Assembly (NCBI GenBank): GCA_017448345.1
Contig: JAFSLP010000100.1
Span: 16,772 to 80,771, forward strand
From: Paludibacteraceae bacterium
Lineage (GTDB): Bacteria > Bacteroidota > Bacteroidia > Bacteroidales > Paludibacteraceae
Length of the DNA: 64,000 bases
Direction of reading: 5' to 3'
The notes below the pieces were generated by a model. That model did not search any database. It had not been told where the DNA came from and saw nothing but the letters and a program-made list of their open reading frames with translations. The translations under genes were made by a program, and so were the position numbers. The first letter of the stretch is position 1. The number at the start of each line of letters is the position of its first letter. Positions 22,367-29,555 of this stretch are shown here, piece after piece.

Positions 22367-23479
22367 ATGACCTTTATCATCAAACCCACATACTCGTGTA
22401 ATCTGCGGTGTAAGTATTGCTATTTGAGCAACGAGACGAAAAGACTGTCGAGGTTGTTTGATTTAGAATTTGCCAAGCGCATTATAGGCCCAATAAAACA
22501 GTTGCTGCAAGCAAAGCCCAGCAGGAGAATTACCATCATCTGGCATGGTGGGGAGCCTATGTTGTGGGGAATAGACAACTATCGTTCCATCTTTGCCTTT
22601 ATGCAGCAAGAATTGAGCGGATACGAAGTACAGAACTCTATGCAGACCAATCTTTCGCTTGTCAATGACGAGTGGATAGACCTCTTTCTGCAATATAATG
22701 TGCGGGTCGGGTTTTCATTGGATGGCACGGCATACATTCATAATCAACAGCGGGTAGGTGTACATGGAGAGCCGACTTTTGAGCGCATTATTGCCAACTA
22801 CCACCGATGCAAGGAGCGCGGAATGCGGATAGGGTGCATTGTAGTTGGAAGCAAGAAACATATCGGGCATATTCCGGAACTATATCGGTTTATGCGGGAC
22901 GAGGGTATCAGCTTCAAGTTCAATCCCCTGTTCTGTTCCGGCGAGGCGCAGAACAATATGGACGAGTACGGCATTACCCCGGATGAGTACGCACAGATGG
23001 CGATAGAGTTGTTTGACCTTTGGTATAACGATCAAGAAGGAGAGATAACCGAGTCGAACTTCGTAGAGATTGCAAGCAACATAGCAACCGGTAAACCGTC
23101 CGGGTGTATGTTCTCGCCCAACTGCCAAGATAACTTCATGGCGATTGCCCCGACGGGCGATGTGATGCCATGCGGACGGTTCTGCGACAATGATTTGTTG
23201 CAATACTCGTACGGCAATCTGCATGACGAGCCGTTGGCAGAAATCATGCAACGTGTCAAACAAACGGAGACTTACAAACGCGCAGAGTACATAGCACAAA
23301 GCGGTTGCTCCAAATGCAAATGGTATCATATCTGCCACGGCGGTTGTCTGCATGACGGATTTCTTGCATCGGGCGATTTTAAGCACAAGACATTCCTCTG
23401 TCCGGCATACAAGAAAATCTTTGCGCATATCGAGAAACGGATACAGGAAGACGGGATTGAAGAAAAGATACAACAATAA
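22367..23479 (+). CDS. Radical SAM-SPASM peptide maturase
   Basis: A 370-residue enzyme of the anaerobic-sulfatase-maturase/RiPP-maturase superfamily. The radical SAM cluster motif is C11-N-L-R-C15-K-Y-C18, with W-H-G-G-E-P for SAM binding near residue 63. The C-terminal SPASM domain has early Cys (S-G-C-M-F-S-P-N-C, V-M-P-C-G-R-F-C), then C314-x2-C317-x5-C323-x3-C327 and a last C345, enough for two auxiliary 4Fe-4S clusters. No sulfatase gene is nearby, whereas two short Tyr/Asp-rich peptides lie directly upstream in the same operon, so a peptide substrate is more likely. Expected chemistry is C-C bond formation between an aromatic ring and the beta-carbon of Asp; this is inference. GC is higher than in the precursor genes. 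Confidence 0.85.
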   Translation: MTFIIKPTYSCNLRCKYCYLSNETKRLSRLFDLEFAKRIIGPIKQLLQAKPSRRITIIWHGGEPMLWGIDNYRSIFAFMQQELSGYEVQNSMQTNLSLVNDEWIDLFLQYNVRVGFSLDGTAYIHNQQRVGVHGEPTFERIIANYHRCKERGMRIGCIVVGSKKHIGHIPELYRFMRDEGISFKFNPLFCSGEAQNNMDEYGITPDEYAQMAIELFDLWYNDQEGEITESNFVEIASNIATGKPSGCMFSPNCQDNFMAIAPTGDVMPCGRFCDNDLLQYSYGNLHDEPLAEIMQRVKQTETYKRAEYIAQSGCSKCKWYHICHGGCLHDGFLASGDFKHKTFLCPAYKKIFAHIEKRIQEDGIEEKIQQ

Positions 23480-23955
23480 AACCCTACAGACACCCATCTG
23501 TGACGTTCAGGATGCGAATGAGATGCGTATGAAATTGAATGCAAAATGAAAGCACAGACACACGAATATTATTTAGGGAGAAATGGACGCTGTTACTCTA
23601 AAAAAAGAGCGGTGAATCAGATTCACCTGAAATACGAAGAAAGAGAAGAAGAGCGGCGTTTGGCAAACGCCTGAAATGGAAGAAGAATCCGGCTCTCAGC
23701 CGGGGCAATGGACGAAAAAAACCTATAAAGGAGAGACGGGACACCGGCATGATATGCCGGAGAAATGGACATTGCTTATTCTTAGCCCTTCGGGCACGAT
23801 TATTTCTTAGCCCTTCGGGCAACGATTATATCGGGGGAATGGAAGAATAGGGAAGCCGACTAATAGTCAGGGAAAAGCGATTCAATGAGATAACATTGCA
23901 CAATTATTGCATGACAAGCAGTATAGGAGAAATCAAGAAAAAAAAATAATATTAG
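23480..23955. other. Gene-poor stretch holding a hairpin array
   Basis: 476 nt between the maturase and the transglutaminase-like gene. A 60-codon frame (23546-23728, MKAQTHEYYLGRNGRCYSKK...) opens here but runs through three of the hairpins and looks fortuitous. The main content is the palindrome array listed separately, with the word aaatgga or aatgga after most hairpins. No promoter or terminator with a T run is obvious. Confidence 0.5.
23611..23820. repeat. Array of six short hairpins with 3-nt loops
   Basis: GGTGAAT-cag-ATTCACC (23611-23627), GGCGTTT-ggc-AAACGCC (23654-23670), CCGGCT-ctc-AGCCGG (23689-23703), CCGGCAT-gat-ATGCCGG (23744-23760), GCCC-ttc-GGGC (23785-23795 and 23810-23820). 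Arms differ from unit to unit but pair perfectly, and each loop is three bases. Spacers of 14-40 nt share aaatgga. The last two are embedded in a cttagccc...cacgattatt word that recurs at 63936-63966. This is not a CRISPR: repeats are not identical in sequence. Confidence 0.7.
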
Positions 23956-24129
23956 AAAAAGATATTCATCCTTTTCCTCTCAGCCCTTTCGCTGACGGCG
24001 GTCGCGCAGAACAGCAGTTTTGACGATTTCGTAAAGAGCCAGAACAGCAAGTTTGATAAGTTCAAGACCGACCAACAGGCGGAGTTTGACGCGTTCCGCA
24101 AACGCGTCAACGAGCAGTATGCCGAGTTC
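23956..24129 (+). other. In-frame signal-peptide extension of the transglutaminase-like gene, without a start codon
   Basis: Upstream of the first ATG (24130) the same frame stays open to the stop at 23953 and reads KKIFILFLSALSLTAVAQ, a textbook signal peptide, then NSSFDDFVKSQNSKFDKF and a polar helix. There is no ATG, GTG or TTG in frame; TAG stands directly before the two Lys codons, where ATG would be expected. Either the start was lost when the hairpin array formed or moved in, or an unusual codon (ATA at 23962) is used, or there is a sequencing error. Confidence 0.6.
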
Positions 24130-25542
24130 ATGAGAAAACAATGGGAGGCGTTCCCCGCCCATGAGGCGGACAAACCCGTAGAAGAGAAGACAGTTCCTCC
24201 TGTAGTTTATACAGAGCCGGAACCGGAACCACAGCCAGAACCGCAGCCGGCACCGCAAACTAAACCACAACCCAAGCCTCGGGAGGAAGAGAAACCATTG
24301 CCCAAAGAGGACATCAAACCGCTTCCGACACCCAAGCCGACCATCGACACCAAGCCGGTGCCTATTGCCGTCAAACCCAAGGTGGTGGTTGTTCCCAAAC
24401 CCCAGCCCGCACCGGAGCCTATCGCGCCCGTGAAGCCCAAAGAGGAACCGTTCAAGAAAGTGACGCTCAACTATTTCGGCACGCTGATAACGATAGGTTT
24501 TCCACTGGATGATGACTTGCTGTTGCAGGCTCTGAAAGAAAGTGCCATCGTAGATGCATGGAAGCAGTTGGCGGAGAGCAAATATGACATCTGTATCAAG
24601 ACGGCTCTTGATGCGCGCAAAGCAAACAGACTTTGTGACTGGGCATATATGAGCCTGCTGCGTGAAGCGACAGAGAAACAATACGGCAAGACCAACGAAG
24701 CCGTTCTGATGCAGGCTTTTCTAATGACTCAGTCGGGTTACCGCATCCGGCTCGGTATGACAGAGGACAAACTTTATATGCTGGTGGCAAGCCAGTATGA
24801 CATATTCAAATACCCCTATTATACTTTGGATGGTGCGAAGTTCTATAATATCAGCGGCAAGACACCGCATCAGATGTACATCACCCAAGCCAAATGGGAC
24901 AAGGAGAAATCACTCTCGCTGCAGATGACAGAGTTGCCATCCTTCGGTTCCGAGCCTACGCCCAAACGGACGCTCACGTCCAAGAAAGGTGTCACTGCCT
25001 CGGCGAGTGTGAACAAGAACCTGATTGATTTCTTCAACACCTATCCGCAGGCATGTTTCAACGGCGACCAGACCACCCGTTGGGCGGCATATGCCAATAC
25101 ACCGGTCGAGCAGTCCGTCAAGGACATGCTCTATCCTTCGCTCAGGAAAACCATCAAAGGCATGAGCGAAAAAGAGGCGGTAGGAATCCTGCTCAACTGG
25201 GTGCAGACCGCTTTCGAGTACGGCTATGATGACAAGATATGGGGAGGTGACCGGGCATTTTTTGCGCAGGAGACGCTTTATTATCCCTACTGCGACTGCG
25301 AGGACCGTTCGATACTCTTCTCGCGGCTGGTTCGTGACCTTGTGGGCTTGGATGTGGTGCTGCTGTATTATCCCGGGCACCTCGCTACAGCCGTGGCATT
25401 TAACGAAGAGGTCAACGGGGACTGGCTGATGTACAAGAACCACAAATATATCGTCTGCGACCCGACCTATATCAACGCCGGAGTAGGCAGAACCATGCCC
25501 AACATGAACAACCGCCAAGCACAGATTATCGCCCTCCAATAG
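24130..25542 (+). CDS. Transglutaminase-like cysteine protein with a proline-rich linker
   Basis: From the first ATG, 470 residues; the true protein very likely includes the signal peptide encoded at 23956-24129. Residues about 15-105 are a Pro/Lys/Glu-rich linker (repeats such as PEPEPQPEPQPAPQ). A middle helical part follows (DDDLLLQALKESAIVDAWKQ). The C-terminal half contains a transglutaminase-like core: Cys in Y-C-D-C-E-D-R-S, His in Y-Y-P-G-H-L-A-T-A-V and Asp in I-V-C-D-P-T-Y-I, the expected triad order. Probably an exported peptidase or crosslinking enzyme; substrate unknown. A terminator lies about 140 nt after the stop. No evident link to the RiPP operon except closeness. Confidence 0.7.
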   Translation: MRKQWEAFPAHEADKPVEEKTVPPVVYTEPEPEPQPEPQPAPQTKPQPKPREEEKPLPKEDIKPLPTPKPTIDTKPVPIAVKPKVVVVPKPQPAPEPIAPVKPKEEPFKKVTLNYFGTLITIGFPLDDDLLLQALKESAIVDAWKQLAESKYDICIKTALDARKANRLCDWAYMSLLREATEKQYGKTNEAVLMQAFLMTQSGYRIRLGMTEDKLYMLVASQYDIFKYPYYTLDGAKFYNISGKTPHQMYITQAKWDKEKSLSLQMTELPSFGSEPTPKRTLTSKKGVTASASVNKNLIDFFNTYPQACFNGDQTTRWAAYANTPVEQSVKDMLYPSLRKTIKGMSEKEAVGILLNWVQTAFEYGYDDKIWGGDRAFFAQETLYYPYCDCEDRSILFSRLVRDLVGLDVVLLYYPGHLATAVAFNEEVNGDWLMYKNHKYIVCDPTYINAGVGRTMPNMNNRQAQIIALQ

Positions 25543-25570
25543 TAATAATACTTATCAAATTATAGACCTT

Positions 25571-25636
25571 ATGTACAACAGACCATTTACTCCTGATATG
25601 ATTAGGGAGCTGAAGCCAAATGAGATTTTTGTCTTC
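25571..25636 (+). pseudogene. 5' fragment of an 'LKPNEIFVF' family gene
   Basis: The frame opens MYNRPFTPDMIRELKPNEIFVF. This closely resembles the start of a small, widespread phage-associated family that continues GSNL-x-G-x-H-G-G-G-A-A; here the resemblance ends abruptly after VF and unrelated codons (KVTLRYQKSS) follow. The family attribution is from memory. A terminator and promoter follow within 100 nt, so this appears to be a gene remnant left by a deletion or insertion. Confidence 0.4.
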
Positions 25637-25680
25637 AAAGTTACGCTACGGTATCAAAAGAGTAGCATGATAAGCAAAGA

Positions 25681-25710
25681 AGTCGCAATAGTTTGCGGCT
25701 CCTTTTTTTT
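25681..25710 (+). terminator. Rho-independent terminator downstream of the transglutaminase-like gene
   Basis: AGTCGCAA / TTGCGGCT stem (8 bp with one wobble pair) around a TAGT loop, followed by CC and eight T. Confidence 0.75.
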
Positions 25711-25722
25711 GATGTATCTTTG
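25692..25722 (+). promoter_or_regulatory. Possible promoter overlapping the terminator
   Basis: TTTG (25692-25695), 19-nt spacer, TATCTTTG (25715-25722). It sits on the distal arm of the terminator. The next real gene starts at 26025, which also has a closer promoter at 25903-25933. Confidence 0.4.
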
Positions 25723-25807
25723 CACCGGATTTCTTTTCCATTGTTGTACCTTCGGTCCTCTCTACTAAAGCAGGGTCCCCCAGAAAGTACAGTCGCACTT
25801 TGCGGTG

Positions 25808-25911
25808 CATATGCAAGGGGAAAGGGATTTATGAGTGCCCTGTATAATCATCAAAAAACGTAGTGAATAACACTACTTTTTGCAAAAAAAATCCTTTCCC
25901 CCTTGCATATG
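25808..25911. repeat. MITE-like inverted-repeat element, copy 2
   Basis: 104 nt bounded by CATATGCAA (25808-25816) and TTGCATATG (25903-25911). Arms aagggga-aagggatt / aatcctttcccccttg pair with small mismatches, and there is an inner gtagtg-aataa-cactac hairpin, matching the architecture of 16401-16563. The right end supplies the -33 box of the promoter that drives the foldase gene. Confidence 0.65.
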
Positions 25912-25933
25912 TGCAAAAATTGTTGTACCTTTG
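25903..25933 (+). promoter_or_regulatory. Promoter for the foldase-gldG operon
   Basis: CTTG(CATATG) with TTG at 25903-25905, 20-nt spacer, TACCTTTG (25926-25933). The -33 box lies inside the end of the inverted-repeat element. Confidence 0.75.
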
Positions 25934-26024
25934 TACGCTTTTTGTGGGCTTTTCGGTAAAAGAACCGAAGACAAACACTACAAGGCAAGGGCAGAAAGTC
26001 CAAACAGAAAAACAACTATAACAA

Positions 26025-27836
26025 ATGAAAAAGACACTTTTAAGTATTGCATTGCTGGCAGCAGTCGGTTGCCAGATGCCAGCCATCGGCGAGGTCAGAC
26101 CTGCGTCCGCAGGGACGCTGATGACCATCAACGGCAAGAACGTGAGCGCAGAGGAGTTCCTCTACATCTACGAGAAAAACAACCAAGCCGGTGCCGTGGA
26201 CCCCAAGTCCATGGACGAGTATCTGGACATGTTTATCAACTTCAAACTCAAAGTAGCCGAAGCGGAGGCACTGGGTATCGACACGACAGAGTCGTTCCGC
26301 AAAGAGCTGAAAGGTTACCGCGCGCAAGCGACGCCGAAGTATCTGCAGGACGAGGCAGCGATGGACAGTCTGGTAGAGATGAGCTGGCGTCACATGGCGA
26401 AAGACCGCCGCGCCGCACACATAGCCATCCAGTGTCCGGCATCCGCCGACAGCGCCGCACAGGCAGAGGCACTGCGGCAGATTGGCGAAGCCCGCGAACG
26501 CGTGACCATCGGCAAACTGAAAGTCGAGAGAAAGAAAGTGAGAGGCAGATGGAAAGAGATTGAGAAACGCGAGCCGGTAGAGCCCTTTGCCGACGTGGCA
26601 CGCGAGGTGAGCACCGACCCGAACGTAGCCCAGACAGGCGGCGAGCTGGGATGGATCACTCCGTTCCGCTATGTATATCCCTTGGAAGAGGCGGTATATA
26701 ACACCCCGGTGGGCGCCATCAGCGAGGTCTTCCGCACACAATACGGCTATCACATTGTCCTCGTGGAAGAGGAGCGTGAGCACAAGGAGGTCAAAGCCAG
26801 CCATATCATGAAGATGGTTCCGGCTGACAGTCTGGACGCCCCCAAACGTGCGCTGATAGACAGCATAGCCAAGGAGCTGACTCCGGAGAACTTCGCCGAG
26901 GTGGCTAAACGCGAGTCGGAAGACCGCGGCAGCAGTTCACGCGGCGGTGAGCTGGGCTGGTTCGGCAAAGGAATGATGGTCAAAGAGTTCGAGGATGCGG
27001 CGTTCAGCCTTCCTTCCGGCGCCATCAGTACACCGTTCCGCACCGCCTACGGCTGGCACATCCTCTATAAAGAGGGCGAGCGCGGCATCCAGCCGTTAGA
27101 CTCGATACGCACTCAGGTACAACGCCAAGTGATGCGTGACGAACGCGCCAACGAGGCGGAGAAAAGCTTCATCCGCAAGACCCGCGCCGAGTATAACCTG
27201 CCCGCCACAATGAGCGACGCAGAGGTGAAGAACTATGCCGACGAGCATCTGGAGGACAAATATCCGGAGCTGAAGAACCTCGTAAAAGAATACCACGACG
27301 GTATCCTTCTGTTCGAGGTGTCGCTGCGCGAGGTGTGGGACAAAGCCGCCAAAGACACCGCAGGGTTGGAGGCGTTCTTCAAAGCCAACTACAAGACCAA
27401 ATACAAGAAAGCATGGTCCGCTCCGCACTGGAAAGGTATCATCCTTCAAGCCAAAGACAAGAACAGCGCCAAGGCAGCCCGCTCCATCATCAAGAGCGCA
27501 GACAAAGACTCCATCCAGAGCTACATCAGCAAACGCGTCAACTGCGACAGCGTGACCTATGCCAAAGTGCAGCAAGGTCTCTGGGAAAAAGGTCAGAACA
27601 GTATCGTCGATGCCAAGGCGCTCAAAGTGAAAGACGCCACGTTCACGCCGTCCGAAGAGTTCCCCGTCGTGGAGTGCATCGGCAAGACGCTGAAACACCC
27701 GGAGGAATGGAGCGACGTGAAGGGTGAGATCGTCACCGACTACCAAGACCACCTTGAGGCAGAATGGGTCAAGGCTCTGCGTGCCAAATATCCGGTGGTA
27801 GTGAACCAAGAGGTCTGGAAATCCATCAAACGTTAA
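26025..27836 (+). CDS. Periplasmic peptidylprolyl isomerase with two parvulin domains (SurA/PpiD-like)
   Basis: A 603-residue exported foldase. The signal MKKTLLSIALLAAVGC may be lipidated at Cys16. A SurA-type N-terminal chaperone helix region follows (KNVSAEEFLYIYEKNN...). Parvulin domain 1 spans about 125-250 and domain 2 about 253-365; both have the G-G-E-L-G-W core, F-E/P-L-E-E/D-A, and G-x-I-S-x-P/V-F-R-T-x-Y-G-Y/W-H-I-L/V. The rest is a helical C-terminal extension. Domain 1 is interrupted by a Lys/Arg-rich insert (KLKVERKKVRGRWKEIEKRE), which looks like another in-frame micro-repeat. Likely helps beta-barrel proteins such as SprA. The next gene starts directly after its stop codon. 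Confidence 0.87.
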   Translation: MKKTLLSIALLAAVGCQMPAIGEVRPASAGTLMTINGKNVSAEEFLYIYEKNNQAGAVDPKSMDEYLDMFINFKLKVAEAEALGIDTTESFRKELKGYRAQATPKYLQDEAAMDSLVEMSWRHMAKDRRAAHIAIQCPASADSAAQAEALRQIGEARERVTIGKLKVERKKVRGRWKEIEKREPVEPFADVAREVSTDPNVAQTGGELGWITPFRYVYPLEEAVYNTPVGAISEVFRTQYGYHIVLVEEEREHKEVKASHIMKMVPADSLDAPKRALIDSIAKELTPENFAEVAKRESEDRGSSSRGGELGWFGKGMMVKEFEDAAFSLPSGAISTPFRTAYGWHILYKEGERGIQPLDSIRTQVQRQVMRDERANEAEKSFIRKTRAEYNLPATMSDAEVKNYADEHLEDKYPELKNLVKEYHDGILLFEVSLREVWDKAAKDTAGLEAFFKANYKTKYKKAWSAPHWKGIILQAKDKNSAKAARSIIKSADKDSIQSYISKRVNCDSVTYAKVQQGLWEKGQNSIVDAKALKVKDATFTPSEEFPVVECIGKTLKHPEEWSDVKGEIVTDYQDHLEAEWVKALRAKYPVVVNQEVWKSIKR

Positions 27837-29513
27837 ATGCGGAAATACTCGCCGTACATATTTATCATAGGTCTGTTCCTTTGTCTATACGGAACACTGC
27901 AAGTCCGTCCTGTCCGCTGGGACATGACGGACGACAAGCGGTACAGCCTCAGCGAAGCAAGCAAACGCATGCTCCGCGAGACAGACGCGCCGATAGAAGT
28001 GACCGTACTGTTAGACGGCGACCTGAATGCCGGATTCAAACGGCTGAAGAAAGCCACGGAAGAGACACTGGAGGAAATGGATGTGTATGGAAAATTACGA
28101 ATTACGAATTACGACATACAATCCTTTTCTTCCGACAGCCTTGCGGCATTGGGTCTGCGCCCGATAGTCATCCACGAGCGGGAACAGAACGGCAAGACGG
28201 CGCAGACAACCGTCTATCCGTACGCTATCATGGAATACAAGGGCAAACGGTCGGTGGTCACGCTCCTGAAGAACACACGCGGACTGAGCGGCGAGGAGAA
28301 CCTGAACGCCAGTATCGAGCAGCTGGAGTTCGCCTTCATGGAGACGCTGCATCTTCTGACGCAGCCGGAGACCCCCCGCGTAGCCATTCTCGAGGGGCAC
28401 GGCGAACCCGACGAAGCGCACACCTATGACCTGATGAACGTGCTGAGCAAGTATTTTCAGGTGGACAGAGGGCGGCTTGCCTCCAATGATGGAATGAGCG
28501 CGACTGCGTCGCTCAATGATGAATTGATTGATGTGCATATCTTGGACGGATACAAGGCGGTGCTGGTAGTGAATCCGCAGACCGCGTTCAGCGATGCCGA
28601 GCGTTTTGTCATTGACCAGTATATCATGCGCGGCGGAGCGGTGCTATGGGCGGTGAACGGCGTACGGTTCAGCGAAGAAGTGCTGCAGAGCGAAGGGTTC
28701 ACTCCTATCCTGCCGCTGGAACTGGGTCTGACCGATATGCTCTTCCGCTACGGCGTACGCATCAATCCGGCATTGGTACAGGACATCCAGTGTCTGCCCA
28801 TCCCCGTGAATGTGAGCACGGACCCGCAACAGCCGAACCTGCAGCCGATGCCATGGACCTTCGCCCCTCTGCTGCTGACGAGCGAAGGAAGTCCCATCAC
28901 ACGCAACACAGGTCAAGTGATGAGCACGTTCGTCAGTCCGATAGATGCAGTGGGCGGCAATGACGGGATTGAGAAACGTGTCCTGCTCGCCACCAGCACA
29001 GCCAGCAGCGTGACAGCGACCCCCGGAGAGGTCAACCTCAATGACGTAAATCCCGACCCCAAGCAGTTCCGGTACGAATATGTGCCTGTGGGCGTATCCA
29101 TGGAAGGAGCGTTTGCAAGCGCTTTCGCGCACCGGATGATTCCCGAAGGGGTGCGCAGCGACGAGCCCGTCCGCAAGTCCGGCGTGAAGACGCGTCAGGT
29201 GGTCATCGGCAGCGGCAGCGTGCTACTCAACGAGGTGCAGAAAGGGCAACCGCTGCCTATGGGTTACGACCGCTACAGCGGCATACAATTCTCCAACCGC
29301 GACCTGATAGCCAATGCCGTTTTGTGGCTCACCGACCGGGACGGACTGATTGCGCTGCGGGACAAGACCGTGGCACTGCGACTGCTGAACGACCGCCGCG
29401 CACATGAGCAGCGGCTGAGCGTGCAACTGGTGAGTACCATCACACCCATTTCCCTGTTAGCCGTCATCGGCGGCATAGTATTTGTGATAAGAAAGAGAAA
29501 GTACGAGAGGTGA
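27837..29513 (+). CDS. gldG: GldG-like ABC transporter-associated membrane protein
   Basis: A 558-residue protein resembling GldG, the auxiliary subunit of the GldAFG ABC system associated with gliding motility. One N-terminal membrane helix (YIFIIGLFLCLYGTL), the V-R-W-D-M-T-D-D-K-R-Y-S-L-S segment typical of the family, a long periplasmic domain of the ABC-auxiliary type (VLLDGDL..., LEGHGEPDEAHTYDL), and a C-terminal helix (ITPISLLAVIGGIVFVI) followed by basic residues. No gldF or gldA is adjacent. Two in-frame oddities: aattacg micro-repeats at 28092-28117 (KLRITNYDIQ) and a gagcg/cgctc palindrome at about 28494-28516. It starts right after the foldase stop. Confidence 0.8.
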   Translation: MRKYSPYIFIIGLFLCLYGTLQVRPVRWDMTDDKRYSLSEASKRMLRETDAPIEVTVLLDGDLNAGFKRLKKATEETLEEMDVYGKLRITNYDIQSFSSDSLAALGLRPIVIHEREQNGKTAQTTVYPYAIMEYKGKRSVVTLLKNTRGLSGEENLNASIEQLEFAFMETLHLLTQPETPRVAILEGHGEPDEAHTYDLMNVLSKYFQVDRGRLASNDGMSATASLNDELIDVHILDGYKAVLVVNPQTAFSDAERFVIDQYIMRGGAVLWAVNGVRFSEEVLQSEGFTPILPLELGLTDMLFRYGVRINPALVQDIQCLPIPVNVSTDPQQPNLQPMPWTFAPLLLTSEGSPITRNTGQVMSTFVSPIDAVGGNDGIEKRVLLATSTASSVTATPGEVNLNDVNPDPKQFRYEYVPVGVSMEGAFASAFAHRMIPEGVRSDEPVRKSGVKTRQVVIGSGSVLLNEVQKGQPLPMGYDRYSGIQFSNRDLIANAVLWLTDRDGLIALRDKTVALRLLNDRRAHEQRLSVQLVSTITPISLLAVIGGIVFVIRKRKYER

Positions 29514-29541
29514 GTTGATAGTTGATAGTTGATAGTTGAAA
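29514..29541. repeat. Intergenic micro-repeat (ttgatag family)
   Basis: Four 9-nt units of gttgatagt between gldG and the LysM gene; the last passes into gttgaaag, a family used again at 33440-33490. Confidence 0.7.
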
Positions 29542-29555
29542 GAAGTTTGAAAGTT

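Noticed and set aside
22367-23479. Anaerobic sulfatase maturase
   Set aside because: The SPASM architecture is compatible, but no sulfatase is nearby and two short peptide genes lie directly upstream.
23546-23728. 60-codon ORF as a third precursor peptide
   Set aside because: It crosses three palindromes of the array, has no Y-x-D core and no resemblance to the two precursor leaders.
23611-23820. CRISPR array
   Set aside because: Repeats are not identical in sequence and spacers are irregular and short; only hairpin geometry is shared, and no cas gene is present.
25571-25768. 65-codon ORF as a complete gene
   Set aside because: Only the first 22 residues resemble a known family; the rest runs through a terminator and a promoter.
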